The notes beneath the pieces are model-generated. The model was given only the letters and a program-made list of their open reading frames with translations. It did no database searches and had not been told where the DNA came from. Shown here one piece after another: positions 49,775 through 58,605 of a stretch of 64,000 nt of DNA. Positions within the stretch are counted from its first letter, which is position 1; every line of letters begins with the position of its first letter. The position numbers and the translations under genes are program-made. Source of the stretch: Nonomuraea sp. SYSU D8015 (GTDB lineage: Bacteria; Actinomycetota; Actinomycetes; Streptosporangiales; Streptosporangiaceae); assembly GCF_008065375.1 (NCBI RefSeq), contig NZ_VJYI01000006.1, forward strand, positions 496,001 to 560,000, written 5' to 3'.

Positions 49775-50852
49775 CCCTGGTCAGCGGCAGCGTGACGGCC
49801 ATGACCGCGGCGACCAGCGCGAAGCCGAGCGGATAGCCGGTCTGGCCCAGCACCAGCCCGAAGCCCATCGCCCCCACGCCCATGCCCGCGTCGTAGGCCA
49901 GGTTCCACAGGGCGCTGACGCGGGAGGGCTCGCCGCGCTCGAACATCAGCGCCAGCGTCGCGTTCTGCAACACCCCGAACCCCGCGCCGAACAGCACCAT
50001 CCCGGCCATCACCGCGACCGGCGCGTCGACCTGGGTCTGCAGCGCGACCCCCGTGACGGCGGCGAGCACACCGGGTGGGAGCAGGCGGGCGTGACCGTAG
50101 CGGTCGCCGAGCCGGCCGGCCAGCCACCGGGCCGCCGGCGTCGTGAGCGACTGGGCGAGCAGCGCGGCCGAGGCCAGCTGCGGGGAGCCCGCCAGCGGCA
50201 GGAACGTGATCAGGACGCCGGTCGCGGTGGTCACGGCCGCGAAGATCAGCGACGGGCCCGCCAGGTCCCGCAGGCCCGTGCCGTGCTCTGCGCTCCGGTA
50301 CGCGGGCCTCGACCTGGGGAGCCCGCGCACGGCCGCCAACCCGGCCAGCGGCACGAGCCCCGCTGCCACCAGGACCGGGGTGAAGCCGATCGTGTCGCTG
50401 CCCCACAGGCCCAGGGGCAGGCCGAGGACCGACGGGATGCCGACCGCGACGCCGTACAGGCCGAGGCCCTCGCCGCGCCGCTCGGCAGGCACCAGCTCGG
50501 CGGTCAGCGCCGTGCCGGCCACCACCACGATGCCGAGGCCGGCCCCGCGCAGCAGGCTGATCGCCAGGACCGCGGGGAGGGCGGCCGACAGCGGGAGCAG
50601 CAGGGTGGGCAGACCGAGCAGCGCCAGGCCGAGCCCCATCACCGCGCGGTGGCCGAAAGCGGACAGCAGCCACGGCACCGCCAGCTCGGCCAGGACCGTG
50701 GCCAGCATCATGACGCCGGTGGTCAGCCCCGCCCCGAACTCTCCCGAGCCGCCTCTCACGACGTACAGGGGGATCGCCGAGAAGAGCAGGTAGAAGCCGA
50801 ACAGGCCGGCCATCGAAGCGGCCATCATCAGGTTCATCGAGCGTGTCATCAT
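49743..50852 (-). CDS. MFS transporter
   Basis: About 369 aa with roughly eleven to twelve helices (MAGLFGFYLLFSAIPLYVVR, the loop A-like AFGHRAVMGLGLALL, GRLGDRYGHARLLPPGVLAA). The loop pattern is that of the YfcJ/Bcr-type exporters. ATG at 50852 (MMTRSMNL) is chosen over an upstream ATG at 50888 because the first helix begins shortly after. Divergent from the LuxR-type regulator by about 85 bp. The substrate is unknown. Confidence 0.88.
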   Translation of the reverse strand: MMTRSMNLMMAASMAGLFGFYLLFSAIPLYVVRGGSGEFGAGLTTGVMMLATVLAELAVPWLLSAFGHRAVMGLGLALLGLPTLLLPLSAALPAVLAISLLRGAGLGIVVVAGTALTAELVPAERRGEGLGLYGVAVGIPSVLGLPLGLWGSDTIGFTPVLVAAGLVPLAGLAAVRGLPRSRPAYRSAEHGTGLRDLAGPSLIFAAVTTATGVLITFLPLAGSPQLASAALLAQSLTTPAARWLAGRLGDRYGHARLLPPGVLAAVTGVALQTQVDAPVAVMAGMVLFGAGFGVLQNATLALMFERGEPSRVSALWNLAYDAGMGVGAMGFGLVLGQTGYPLGFALVAAVMAVTLPLTRVRPACVPLPR

Positions 50853-50936
50853 GCCCACGACGGTGACGGAAGGGACCCTCGGCCACATCGGGCAAGATGC
50901 TTAGCCGCCTCTTCAAAACGGGGCCGCCTCCTCATA

Positions 50937-53330
50937 ATGGGGGACGTGTTCGTCGGGCGTGAGGCGGAGCTGCAACGGCTGGCGGCCGCGCAGGCCCGCA
51001 CGCCGGCCGCGGTTCTGGTGGTCGGCGAGGCGGGCATCGGCAAGTCGCGCCTGGTCCGCGAGTTCGTCGGCGGGATCGACGCGCTTGTCGCGGAGGGCGG
51101 AGCCGATCCGGGCGGGACGGCGTACGCGCCGTTCGTGCCGGTGCTGCGGCGGCTGGTCAGGGAGTACAGCGCCGGGCTGGTCCCGGGCGGCGGGCGCAGC
51201 GGGCTGGCCCGGCTGCTGCCCGAGCTGGGCGAGGTGGCCGAGCTGCCCGGGATCGGGCGGGCGCGGCTGTTCGAGGAGGTGCTGCTGCTGGTCGAGCGGG
51301 CCGCCGAACGGCGTCCGCTGGTGCTCGTGCTGGAGGACCTCCACTGGGCCGACCCCGCCACGCGAGACCTGCTGGTGTTCCTGCTCCGCAACCTGATGCG
51401 GCCCGGCGTCCTCGTGATCGCGACCTCACGGGAACAGCTGCGGTTGCCGGGCGCCGAGCTGGTCAGAGTGCCACCGCTGGCGCGCGACGAGGTGGCCCGC
51501 ATGCTCGGCTGGAACGGCGCGGCGCGGCACCCCGACGACGGCGCGGGGCAGGCCCCCGACGGGATCGCCGGGAGGGCGCCGCGGGACGGCGCGGAGCTGG
51601 ATGTGATCGTGGCGCGCAGCGAGGGCAATCCGCTGTTCGTGGAGGCGCTGGCCGACGCGGGGGCCGGGGCGGCGACACCGGCCTCGCTGCGCGAGCTGCT
51701 CCTCGCCGGGGCCGACCGGCTCGATCGGCGCAGCCTCGGCGTGCTGCGGATCGCCGCCGTGGCGGGGCGCAGGATCCCCCACGACGTGCTGGCGGCCGTG
51801 GCCGGGCTGGACGAGCTGGCGTTCGACGAGGCGCTGCGACCGATCGTCCGGGCGCGGCTGCTGCTCGTGGACGGCGACGGCTACGCGTTCCGGCACGCGC
51901 TGATCCGTGACGCCGTCTATGACGACCTGCTGCCGGGGGAGCGCCGTCGCCTGCACGCCCGCTGCGCCGAGTCCTGGCCGGAACCGGCCGCCGACCACTG
52001 GTACGCGGCGGGGGACCGGCGCCGCGCCTTCGAGGCCGCCTGGCAGGCCGCCCGCTGGGACCGCGTGCTGGAGCTGTGGGACGAGGGCGACACCGGGGGC
52101 CGGGACCACGCGTGGGTGCTGGAGCAGGCCGCGCGCGACGCCCTGTGTGAGGGCGACGCCGAGCGGGCCGAGGAGCTGGCCACCCGGGCGTTGGACGAGG
52201 TGGCCGATCCGCTGCGCGCCGCCCACCTGCTGGAGTTGCGCGTCGCCGTACGCGACCTGCTCGGCGACCTCGGCACGGCCTCCCGCCTGTACGCGGAGTT
52301 CAGGGCGAGCCCGCCGGACGACGACAGCCTCCTCATGTCGTACGCCAGTGAGGCCGACGTGCTCGAGGCGGCCGGCGAGCACGCCAAGGCGGAGTCGGTC
52401 GCCCGCGCGGGCCTGGCCAGGGCCGGGCGCCTGGGCATGGCCCGCACCAGGGGCGCCCACCTGGCCGCGAACCTCGCCGAGCCGCTCGTCTCGCTGGGCC
52501 GCTGGAAGGAGGCCCGCGAGGTCATGACGGCGGCGCTCGCGCTCGACCCGGCGCCGATCCACCGGGCCTGGATCCTCATGGTCCTCGGCACGCTCGCGGT
52601 CTGGGAGGGCGCTCTGGACGAGGCCGACGACATCATCCGCCTGGCCAGGCCGCTGATGCGCGGCCGGTCGCGCGGCTACGACTCCTGCCTGGAGCCGGAT
52701 CTGCTCGAATGCCGGCTCGCGGTGGCCACGGCCGACGCGGAACGGGCCGGGCGGGTGACCGATCACGTGCTGGCCGAGCACGACCTCAGGCTGAGCCGCC
52801 GCTACGCCTGGCCGCTCCTGGCCCTGGCGGCCCGCATCGGACGCGTACGCGAGGCGCCGGCCGGCATCTCCATCACAGGACCGGTGCAGGAGGCGTACCG
52901 AGCCACGTTCGAGGCCGAGTGCGGCGGGTCCTGGGCGGCGGCCGTGGCCCGTTGGCGGGCCGTCGGGCAGCCGCACGCGCTCGGCCAGGCGCTGGTCCGC
53001 GCGGCCGAGCAGGACCCGGCGGAGGCACGCGGCCTGCTGCGCGAGGCGGCCGCGATCGCCGACCGCCTGTGCGCCGAGCCGCTGCGGCGGGAGGTGGAGT
53101 CGGCCGCTACCACCCTGCGCGTCGGCCTCACCACGGACCCGGCCCTTTCCGCTCGCGAGCTGGAGGTGCTCGGGCTGGTCGCCGAGGGGCTGAGCAACCG
53201 GCAGATCGCCGAGCGGCTGTTCATCTCGGCCAGGACGTCGGGCGTGCACGTCTCGAACATCCTGGCCAAGCTGGGGGCGTCCTCCCGCGTGGAGGCCGCC
53301 GCCCTGGCCCGGCGAGACGGGCTGATCTGA
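50937..53330 (+). CDS. LuxR-family regulator with N-terminal ATPase (LAL/MalT type)
   Basis: 797 aa. The N-terminal AAA module has Walker A VVGEAGIGKSRL (Gly30 to Ser37) and Walker-B-like LVLVLEDLHWADP. The middle is a TPR-like helical region, and residues 735-797 are the LuxR helix-turn-helix (LSARELEVLGLVAEGLSNRQ, IAERLFISARTSGVHVSNIL). The recognition helix has RTSGVHVS where most have KTVxxHVS. LAL regulators are ATP- and ligand-controlled activators. Candidate target: the divergent MFS exporter. The start ATG 50937 has no strong ribosome-binding site. Confidence 0.92.
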   Translation: MGDVFVGREAELQRLAAAQARTPAAVLVVGEAGIGKSRLVREFVGGIDALVAEGGADPGGTAYAPFVPVLRRLVREYSAGLVPGGGRSGLARLLPELGEVAELPGIGRARLFEEVLLLVERAAERRPLVLVLEDLHWADPATRDLLVFLLRNLMRPGVLVIATSREQLRLPGAELVRVPPLARDEVARMLGWNGAARHPDDGAGQAPDGIAGRAPRDGAELDVIVARSEGNPLFVEALADAGAGAATPASLRELLLAGADRLDRRSLGVLRIAAVAGRRIPHDVLAAVAGLDELAFDEALRPIVRARLLLVDGDGYAFRHALIRDAVYDDLLPGERRRLHARCAESWPEPAADHWYAAGDRRRAFEAAWQAARWDRVLELWDEGDTGGRDHAWVLEQAARDALCEGDAERAEELATRALDEVADPLRAAHLLELRVAVRDLLGDLGTASRLYAEFRASPPDDDSLLMSYASEADVLEAAGEHAKAESVARAGLARAGRLGMARTRGAHLAANLAEPLVSLGRWKEAREVMTAALALDPAPIHRAWILMVLGTLAVWEGALDEADDIIRLARPLMRGRSRGYDSCLEPDLLECRLAVATADAERAGRVTDHVLAEHDLRLSRRYAWPLLALAARIGRVREAPAGISITGPVQEAYRATFEAECGGSWAAAVARWRAVGQPHALGQALVRAAEQDPAEARGLLREAAAIADRLCAEPLRREVESAATTLRVGLTTDPALSARELEVLGLVAEGLSNRQIAERLFISARTSGVHVSNILAKLGASSRVEAAALARRDGLI

Positions 53331-53366
53331 CCGGCGCCGCTCTCCCCACGGTTGTGCCCGGACCCG

Positions 53367-53685
53367 ATGGACATCCGCGTGCTCGGCCCGATCGAGGTGT
53401 ACGACGACGGCGCCGAGATGCCCATCGAGGGAGCCCAGCAGCCAAGGCCATCGTCCAGCTCAAGGTGTCCAGCTGCGTAAGACGCTGGGCGACCGCATCG
53501 CCGGCACCACCGCCGGCTACTCGCTCGCCGTCCCCGGCCGACGAGGTGGACCTCGGGTGCTTCCGCCTCCTGGCCGCCGAGGGGCGGGCGGCAGGCCGCC
53601 ACCGCCGCGTGGGCGCGGGCGCTCTGTCTGTGGCGCGGGCAGCCCCTCCAGGGCCTCGGCACCGCGTGGGTACGACGGGCGGCGC
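53367..53685 (+). pseudogene. Decayed SARP/BTAD regulator fragment
   Basis: ATG at 53367 begins MDIRVLGPIEVYDDGAEMPI, the start of a SARP winged helix. After GAQQ about 40 codons are missing. Then the typical VQLRKTLGDRIAGTTAGYSL, AVPG, EVDLGCFRLLAAEGRA and LWRGQPLQGLG pieces appear in different frames, so at least two frameshifts and one deletion are present. It cannot make a working protein. Confidence 0.7.
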
Positions 53686-53892
53686 AGCCTGTTCACGACG
53701 CCGACCGCCGGGCACCCGGGACCGCCCTCGATCATGCAGGAGGAGGGCAACTGGGTCGTGGTGGACTGCAACGACAAGGCGCTGTGGACCACCAAGACGG
53801 CAGGCAACCCGGGGGCCTGGCTCGCGGTCGGCGGCGACGGCCGGCTGATCGTCTACTCACGCGACGACAAGCCGCTCTGGACGAGCCGCTGA
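53686..53892 (+). pseudogene. Bulb-type lectin domain fragment
   Basis: In one open frame: SLFTTPTAGHPGPPSIMQEE, GNWVVVDCNDKALWTTKTAG, NPGAWLAVGGDGRLIVYSRD and DKPLWTSR. These are two and a half repeats of the B-lectin (mannose-binding, Q-x-D-x-N-x-V-x-Y) fold; the sugar-site residues are partly replaced. The 5' part, signal peptide and any fused domain are gone; it is joined directly to the SARP remnant. Confidence 0.65.
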
Positions 53893-53957
53893 CCGGCGGA
53901 TGATCGGGCCGGGCGGTCCCCCTGCACGGGCCGCCCGGCCTTTGTCATACTCGCGAG

Positions 53958-55094
53958 ATGCGGCATCCGGTGAACACGCTGACCGCGCGATGGGCGGCGG
54001 CGCTCGGCGCGGGGGAGTCCTACGTGATGTCGGGCGCGGCCGTGTGGCCGCTCCTCGCCTACCTCGCCCAGGCTGCCGACGGCCAGGGGCGCACCGAGCT
54101 CAGGACGGCCGTGGGGGTGGACGCCGACGCCGTGCCGGCCGTGCTGGACGCCCTGCGGAAACCGGCCGTGCGCTCGGCCATCGGGCTGTGGACCGCCCGT
54201 ACCCTGCCGCTGAACCCGTCCTGGCTCGCCACGCTGCCGTCCGGCATGCGCGGCGAGCTGACCGGAGACCCGGCCGCGGACCGCTCGGCCCTGGACGCCT
54301 GGGCGTCCTCGCAGACCGGCGGGCTCGTCCCCGCCATGCCCGTGACGCCGTCCGAGGACCTCCGGCTCGTCCTGGCCGCCGCGCTCACCGTCAGGACCGC
54401 CTGGCTGCAGCCGTTCGAGGATGACATCAGGGTGTTCCGGAGCGGTCCCTGGGCGGGCCGGGAGCTGGCCGTCCTGTGGCGAAGCACGACCGCTCTCGAC
54501 GTGCTCCGCATCGCCGACACCCCGTCGGGGCCGCTCACGATGCTCCGCGTGACGGGCGACGGCGGCGTCGACGTACACCTCCTGCTCGGCGAGCAGGACG
54601 AACCCGGCGAGGTGCTGCCGGCCGGCATCGATGCCCTGAGCGGCCTCTTACCGTGGCGAGAGTCGGGACCCGGCGTCCGGACGGAGATCGTCCCCTCGAG
54701 CACCCCCGACGACGCCCTGAACGTCACCGTGCCGCGCTTCACCGTCACCTCCGCGCACGACCTGCTGCGCCTGCCCGGCGTGTTCGGCCTGGGCACCGTC
54801 ACCGACACGCGTCGCGGCCACTTCCCCGGGATCAGCCCCGAGCCGCTCGCGATCGGCCAGGCCGCGCAGGCCGCCGTCGCCGTCTTCGGCGCCACAGGCT
54901 TCGAGTCCTCCGCCGTCACCGCCTTCGGCGCCGTCCCCGGCAGCGCGCCGCCCGCGAGGCCCTACCGGGTCAGGCGCGTCGACGTGCACTTCGACCGCCC
55001 GTTCGGCTTCCTCGCGGTCGAGCGCGACAGCGGCCTGATCCTGACCGCGGGCTGGGTCGCCGACCCAGGGCCGGCAGAGCCGGTGGCACGCTAG
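53958..55094 (+). CDS. Serpin-family protein
   Basis: 378 aa, full serpin length. N-terminal VNTLTARWAAAL and SGAAVWPLLAYLAQAADGQG match helix A/B regions; the C-terminal FDRPFGFLAVERDSGLILTA GWV matches the conserved serpin C-terminus (P-F-x-F-x-I-x-D-x-x-T-G-x-I-L-F-x-G). The hinge preceding the reactive loop reads AVAVFGATGFESSAVTAFGA; a bulky Phe stands near where inhibitors need Thr or Ser. No signal peptide is present, so it would be intracellular. It may be a non-inhibitory serpin. Confidence 0.85.
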   Translation: MRHPVNTLTARWAAALGAGESYVMSGAAVWPLLAYLAQAADGQGRTELRTAVGVDADAVPAVLDALRKPAVRSAIGLWTARTLPLNPSWLATLPSGMRGELTGDPAADRSALDAWASSQTGGLVPAMPVTPSEDLRLVLAAALTVRTAWLQPFEDDIRVFRSGPWAGRELAVLWRSTTALDVLRIADTPSGPLTMLRVTGDGGVDVHLLLGEQDEPGEVLPAGIDALSGLLPWRESGPGVRTEIVPSSTPDDALNVTVPRFTVTSAHDLLRLPGVFGLGTVTDTRRGHFPGISPEPLAIGQAAQAAVAVFGATGFESSAVTAFGAVPGSAPPARPYRVRRVDVHFDRPFGFLAVERDSGLILTAGWVADPGPAEPVAR

Positions 55095-55098
55095 GAGC

Positions 55099-55902
55099 AT
55101 GCGCCTGGCAACCTGGAACGTGAACTCCGTCAAGGCACGCCTGCCCCGCGTCCTTGAGTGGCTGGACGAGACCAAGCCCGACATCCTCTGCCTGCAGGAG
55201 ACCAAATGCCCGGCGGAGGCGTTCCCGGCGGCGGAGGTGGGCGCTCTGGGGTACGCCGCCGCGGCCCACGGTGACGGCCGCTGGAACGGCGTCGCGCTCC
55301 TGTCCAGGGTGGGGCTGGAGGAGGTCACGCTGAGCTTCCCCGGCGAGCCCGGCTTCGGCGAGCTCGACGGGGTCGGCGCCGCCCGCCCCGAGGCCCGCGC
55401 CATCGGCGCGACCTGCGGCGGGCTACGCGTGTGGTCGGTGTACGCCCCGAACGGCCGCACGGTCGACTCTCCCCACTACCTCTACAAGCTGGACTGGTTC
55501 GCGGCGCTCCGGGACGCGCTGGCGGCCGAGATCGCCGCGGGGCCCTTGGTGGTGTGCGGCGACTTCAACGTGGCGCCGACGGACGCCGACGTGTGGGATC
55601 CCACGCTGTTCGTGGGCGCCACGCACGTGACCCCCGCCGAACGCGAGGCGCTGGCCGCGCTGCGCGCCCTCGGCCTGCACGACGTGGTGCCGACGCCGAT
55701 GAAGGGCCCGCACCCGTTCACGTACTGGGACTACCGGGCCGGGATGTTCCACCAGAACAAGGGCATGCGCATCGACCTCGTGTACGCGAGCGCAGAGGTG
55801 GCGGGGCGGGTGCGGTCGGCGTACGTGGATCGTGAGGCGCGCAAGGGGAAAGGGCCGTCCGACCACGCGCCGATCGTGGTCGATCTGGAGCCGGTGAATT
55901 AG
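55099..55902 (+). CDS. xthA: Exodeoxyribonuclease III
   Basis: 267 aa. An EEP-fold AP endonuclease/3' exonuclease for base-excision repair. Active-site motifs are MRLATWNVNSVKARL (Asn), CLQETK (Glu), SVYAPNGRT (Tyr), VVCGDFNVAPTDADVWDP (Asp, Asn) and the C-terminal SDHAPIVVDL (His). KGMRIDLVYAS is the DNA-loop motif. It starts four bases after the serpin stop, with a GGAG site inside the serpin end, so the two are probably co-transcribed. Confidence 0.95.
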   Translation: MRLATWNVNSVKARLPRVLEWLDETKPDILCLQETKCPAEAFPAAEVGALGYAAAAHGDGRWNGVALLSRVGLEEVTLSFPGEPGFGELDGVGAARPEARAIGATCGGLRVWSVYAPNGRTVDSPHYLYKLDWFAALRDALAAEIAAGPLVVCGDFNVAPTDADVWDPTLFVGATHVTPAEREALAALRALGLHDVVPTPMKGPHPFTYWDYRAGMFHQNKGMRIDLVYASAEVAGRVRSAYVDREARKGKGPSDHAPIVVDLEPVN

Positions 55903-55989
55903 TTAATTACAAGATGCCGTCGTCCGAGTATCCTGTGTTCTCAAATGTTTCGGGGGCCTTGACGCTCTAAGGACCACAGGGGGATCTCC

Positions 55990-56223
55990 GTGGAACCCGC
56001 AGACGGCCGCATCATCTTATTCATCCTCCTCGGCCTGGCCGTATTCGCCCTCGGCCGCCGCTTCCAAACCATGATCCTCATGCGTCAGGTGTGGAAGCAG
56101 AGCGCCAAGCAGGTCACTGCCAGGAAGGTCGTCGCGCACAACGCGGCGAAGGCAATGATCGGAATAACGCTGATCTCGGTTTTCGTGATCTGGTTGGTGC
56201 TCAACCTGAACCGTGTCATGTGA
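55990..56223 (+). CDS. Small two-helix membrane protein
   Basis: 77 aa from GTG 55990, preceded by AGGGGGA. Two hydrophobic helices (IILFILLGLAVFALG and MIGITLISVFVIWLVLNL) flank a basic cytoplasmic loop (MRQVWKQSAKQVTARKVV). I recognise no family. An independent promoter is likely, since the 87 bp upstream include TTGACG and a relatively AT-rich stretch. Confidence 0.7.
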   Translation: MEPADGRIILFILLGLAVFALGRRFQTMILMRQVWKQSAKQVTARKVVAHNAAKAMIGITLISVFVIWLVLNLNRVM

Positions 56224-56259
56224 AAAGCAGCTCATGGCTGATTACCTGATCGCGTGATG

Positions 56260-56305
56260 GCCGGACAATTGGCCGGTATGCCGGTTTACCGCCCATTTGT
56301 CCGGC
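56260..56305. repeat. Inverted repeat downstream of the 77-aa gene
   Basis: GCCGGACAA (56260-56268) and TTGTCCGGC (56297-56305) are exact reverse complements, 28 bp apart, with additional GGCCGG/CCGG elements between. It could end transcription of the gene at 55990 or be a protein-binding site. Confidence 0.45.
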
Positions 56306-56356
56306 GCACGACAGGCGAAGTCATACCGCGGAACAACACGGAACCCGCGGCGGCCT

Positions 56357-56387
56357 GCGCGCGGCTCCGGACGGGGGAGCCGCGCGC
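56357..56387. terminator. Strong GC-rich hairpin terminator
   Basis: GCGCGCGGCTCC (56357-56368) pairs perfectly with GGAGCCGCGCGC (56376-56387) over a seven-base loop. It lies 36 bp after the cobD stop on the minus strand and also faces the plus-strand gene upstream. There is no T-tract. Confidence 0.65.
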
Positions 56388-56423
56388 CTCCGCATGTACG
56401 AAATAGACCCGGAACTCAGGAAG

Positions 56424-57371
56424 TCACGAGGCTCCGCGGCTTCGGCCGACGGCCGAGACGACGCCAGAAGCGAGAACGGCGGCGCCGGCGGCGGCCAGGC
56501 TAACCGCCCGCGTCAGGCGTACCGCACGGCGGATGTCCCCGACCCCGGGCTTGGGCCCGTCGCCCATGGTCGGCCGGTGCTCGGTCCGTCCTCCGTAGAC
56601 GTTCGTGCCGCCGAGGGTGACCCCGAGCGCGCCGGCGAACGCGGCCTCGCAACGCCCGGCGTTCGGACTGGGATGCCGATGCCCGTCCCGCCGCAAAACC
56701 CGCATCGCCCCCCGCCGATCCGGCCCGGCCAGGACCGTGAGCAGCCCCGTCACCCGCGCGGGCACGTAGTTCGCCACGTCGTCGAGCCGTGCCGCCGCCC
56801 ACCCGAACCGCCGGTAACGCGGCGACCGGTGTCCGATCATGGCATCCAGCGTGTTGACCGCCCGGTACGCCAGCAGCCCCGGAATCCCCGCCACCGCCCC
56901 CCAGAACAGCGGCGCGACGACGGCGTCGGAGGTGTTCTCGGCGAGCGACTCGACGGTCGCCCGCGCCAACTCGGGCGCCTCCAGGGCAGAGGGATCCCTG
57001 CCGCACAGGTGCGGGAGCCGGCCTCTGGCCCGCTCCAGGTCGTCGCGTTCGAGCGCGTCGGCCATGTGGACGCCCTCGCGCTCCAGCGTGGTCCCCCCGA
57101 GCACCGCCCAGGTGGCTAAGGCCGTCGCCGCCGTACGCGCCACAGGGTTGGACACCCGCTGCGCCGCCATCCCCAAGGCGGCCGCACCTCCGACGCAGAC
57201 CGCGACGTGGACGACTCCACGCGCCTTGTGATCGCCGTACAGGGCCTTCTCCAGCCTCGCCGCCGCGCGGCCGAACACCGCGACCGGATGCGCGGCGCTA
57301 CGGGGATCACCGATCAGCCGATCGAGTGCCACGCCGAGAGCCAGTCCCAGGGGGTCATACCAAATGGGCAT
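56424..57371 (-). CDS. cobD: Adenosylcobinamide-phosphate synthase (CobD/CbiB)
   Basis: 315 aa. An integral membrane enzyme attaching aminopropanol to cobyric acid in B12 synthesis. Family blocks: ALDRLIGDPRSAAHPVAVFG, HLCGRDPSALEAPELARATV, ESLAENTSDAVVAPLFWGAV, YRAVNTLDAMIGHRSPRYRR. ATG at 57371 or 57380 are both possible; either overlaps the end of the upstream phosphotransferase gene, so the two are coupled. No other cobalamin gene is in view. Confidence 0.93.
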   Translation of the reverse strand: MPIWYDPLGLALGVALDRLIGDPRSAAHPVAVFGRAAARLEKALYGDHKARGVVHVAVCVGGAAALGMAAQRVSNPVARTAATALATWAVLGGTTLEREGVHMADALERDDLERARGRLPHLCGRDPSALEAPELARATVESLAENTSDAVVAPLFWGAVAGIPGLLAYRAVNTLDAMIGHRSPRYRRFGWAAARLDDVANYVPARVTGLLTVLAGPDRRGAMRVLRRDGHRHPSPNAGRCEAAFAGALGVTLGGTNVYGGRTEHRPTMGDGPKPGVGDIRRAVRLTRAVSLAAAGAAVLASGVVSAVGRSRGAS

Positions 57372-58170
57372 GAAGCTCATCTTCGTGCACATCCAGCCAG
57401 GCCGCCGCCCTCCGGATGCGCTCACCCGCTCCGCCCGCCCACATCTTCGCCCAGTTGCCCCCGGCCGCGGCGCGGCCGCGCATGACCACGTAGGAACGAT
57501 GGAACCGGAGCCGGGCCAACTCGATCAGCCGACGCCGCTCCCGAGCCGGGACACCGTAGGCGTCACAGAAGAGCCGCAGCCGAGCGCCCACATCGACGTT
57601 GCGGAGCAGCGGGGGCCGATCGACGGGATCAGCGATGGGGGCCCAGTGCCGCAAGGTCGTCACAACGTCGAACAGCCTGGTGGTAGGCCGGGCGAGATCA
57701 AAATCAATCAACGCATAAGGCACGAACCCCGCGTCCGCCGTCGTGCCTCCGGCTCCCCCCGCCCGAAACACCACGTTGTCCGGCGTCAAATCACAATGCC
57801 CGATGACTTCCGGCTCCCTGTCATCGTTGGACCCGCCTTCCCACCCCTCCATCGTCAACGGAAAACCGGCGGTCGCATCGTGGAAGGCCCGCAACAGCCC
57901 ACCTAAGCACCCCAGAGCCTCATCGCTCGCGCTCTCCAGCCGAAGCCCCGTGGTGCCGGGAAGATAGGTCAGAACCTCCCGCCCAAGCCCATCCATCCCC
58001 AAGACCCGCGGCGCCCCCGCGAACCCCACGACCTCGAGGTGCCTGAGCAAGGCATGCACAGCAGGCGTAGACGAACTGACCGGCCTCCGAACGGTGTCCC
58101 CGACCCGCACCACCCCGTCAGTCACATCCCCACCCTGCAGGGGTATCTCATGCAGGAGCGTCGCGACCAT
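57355..58170 (-). CDS. APH-type phosphotransferase
   Basis: 271 aa from ATG 58170. A kinase-like fold of the aminoglycoside/choline phosphotransferase group: the catalytic loop IGHCDLTPDNVVF (Asp and Asn) and the metal-binding IDFDLARP are intact, with VLTYLPGTTG at the hinge. Members phosphorylate small molecules such as choline, homoserine or antibiotics. It overlaps the start of cobD by 17 bp. An open frame continues upstream through the GAC-rich tandem repeat (VKGVKGVKG), but this extension is unlike the family and is not included. Confidence 0.83.
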   Translation of the reverse strand: MVATLLHEIPLQGGDVTDGVVRVGDTVRRPVSSSTPAVHALLRHLEVVGFAGAPRVLGMDGLGREVLTYLPGTTGLRLESASDEALGCLGGLLRAFHDATAGFPLTMEGWEGGSNDDREPEVIGHCDLTPDNVVFRAGGAGGTTADAGFVPYALIDFDLARPTTRLFDVVTTLRHWAPIADPVDRPPLLRNVDVGARLRLFCDAYGVPARERRRLIELARLRFHRSYVVMRGRAAAGGNWAKMWAGGAGERIRRAAAWLDVHEDELHAHLV

Positions 58171-58252
58171 GCCACGACAGCTTAGACCTTCCCACCCCCC
58201 CACCCGCCCCGCCTTTTGCCTCCGTCCCCTCCGTCCCCCTCCACCGACCCCC

Positions 58253-58288
58253 TTGTCCCCCTTGACCCCCTTGACCCCCTTGACCCCC
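58253..58288. repeat. Four 9-bp tandem units (TTGACCCCC)
   Basis: TTGTCCCCC at 58253 is followed by three exact TTGACCCCC copies at 58262, 58271 and 58280. The array is 82 bp upstream of the phosphotransferase start and probably varies in number between strains. Confidence 0.85.
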
Positions 58289-58484
58289 GGGAAGCGTTGG
58301 AAGCCCCGATGCCCGCCCTTCAACCCCGCCCGCACATATCTGCCCCTCATGGAACAACCTCGGAAGCCTCCAGAACCCCGGTCACGCCTCGCGCCGCACC
58401 CCCGGCTGACCTCGAGGACCACGGGTCCCGCGAGCACCGCTCGCACTGATGTGACGGGGCTGACGGACTGACACGGTGAAAACC

Positions 58485-58514
58485 TGTGCATGACAAGTCG
58501 CCGGATCATGCACA
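58485..58514. promoter_or_regulatory. Perfect inverted repeat upstream of tRNA-Arg(TCT)
   Basis: TGTGCATGA (58485-58493) and TCATGCACA (58506-58514) are exact reverse complements, 12 bp apart, and end 11 bp before the tRNA. It could be an operator over the tRNA promoter or a recombination-protein site linked to the adjacent integrase. Confidence 0.5.
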
Positions 58515-58525
58515 ATAAGGCGGGA

Positions 58526-58599
58526 GCGCCCTTAGCTCAGCTGGATAGAGCACCGGACTTCTAATCCGACGGTCGCAGGTTCGAATCCTGCAGGGCGCG
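58526..58599 (+). tRNA. tRNA-Arg (anticodon TCT)
   Basis: 74 nt with acceptor GCGCCCT/AGGGCGC, D-arm TAGCTCAGCTGGATAGAGCA, anticodon loop CTTCTAA (anticodon TCT, codon AGA) and T-arm GCAGG/CCTGC with TTCGAAT. All conserved positions (T8, A14, GG, TTC) are present. Its 3' end abuts the integrase gene at 58606, so it is the attachment site of an integrated element. Confidence 0.95.
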
Positions 58600-58605
58600 C
58601 TTGGA

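Larger units (their letters stand above)
58171..58525. other. 355-bp intergenic region without a convincing gene
   Basis: It lies between the phosphotransferase start and tRNA-Arg(TCT). The left two-thirds are pyrimidine-rich on the plus strand with a 9-bp tandem repeat; the right end carries a perfect 9-bp inverted repeat before the tRNA. Open frames on both strands are low-complexity and have no ribosome-binding sites. Confidence 0.5.

Noticed and set aside
49386..50936. N-terminal extension of the LuxR-type regulator
   Set aside because: It reads through the papain-fold and MFS genes in a wrong frame; the ATPase module begins right after ATG 50937.
58171..58515. N-terminal extension of the phosphotransferase through the tandem repeat
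   Set aside because: The extension is a low-complexity Gly/Lys/Val repeat without a ribosome-binding site, and the kinase fold is complete from ATG 58170.
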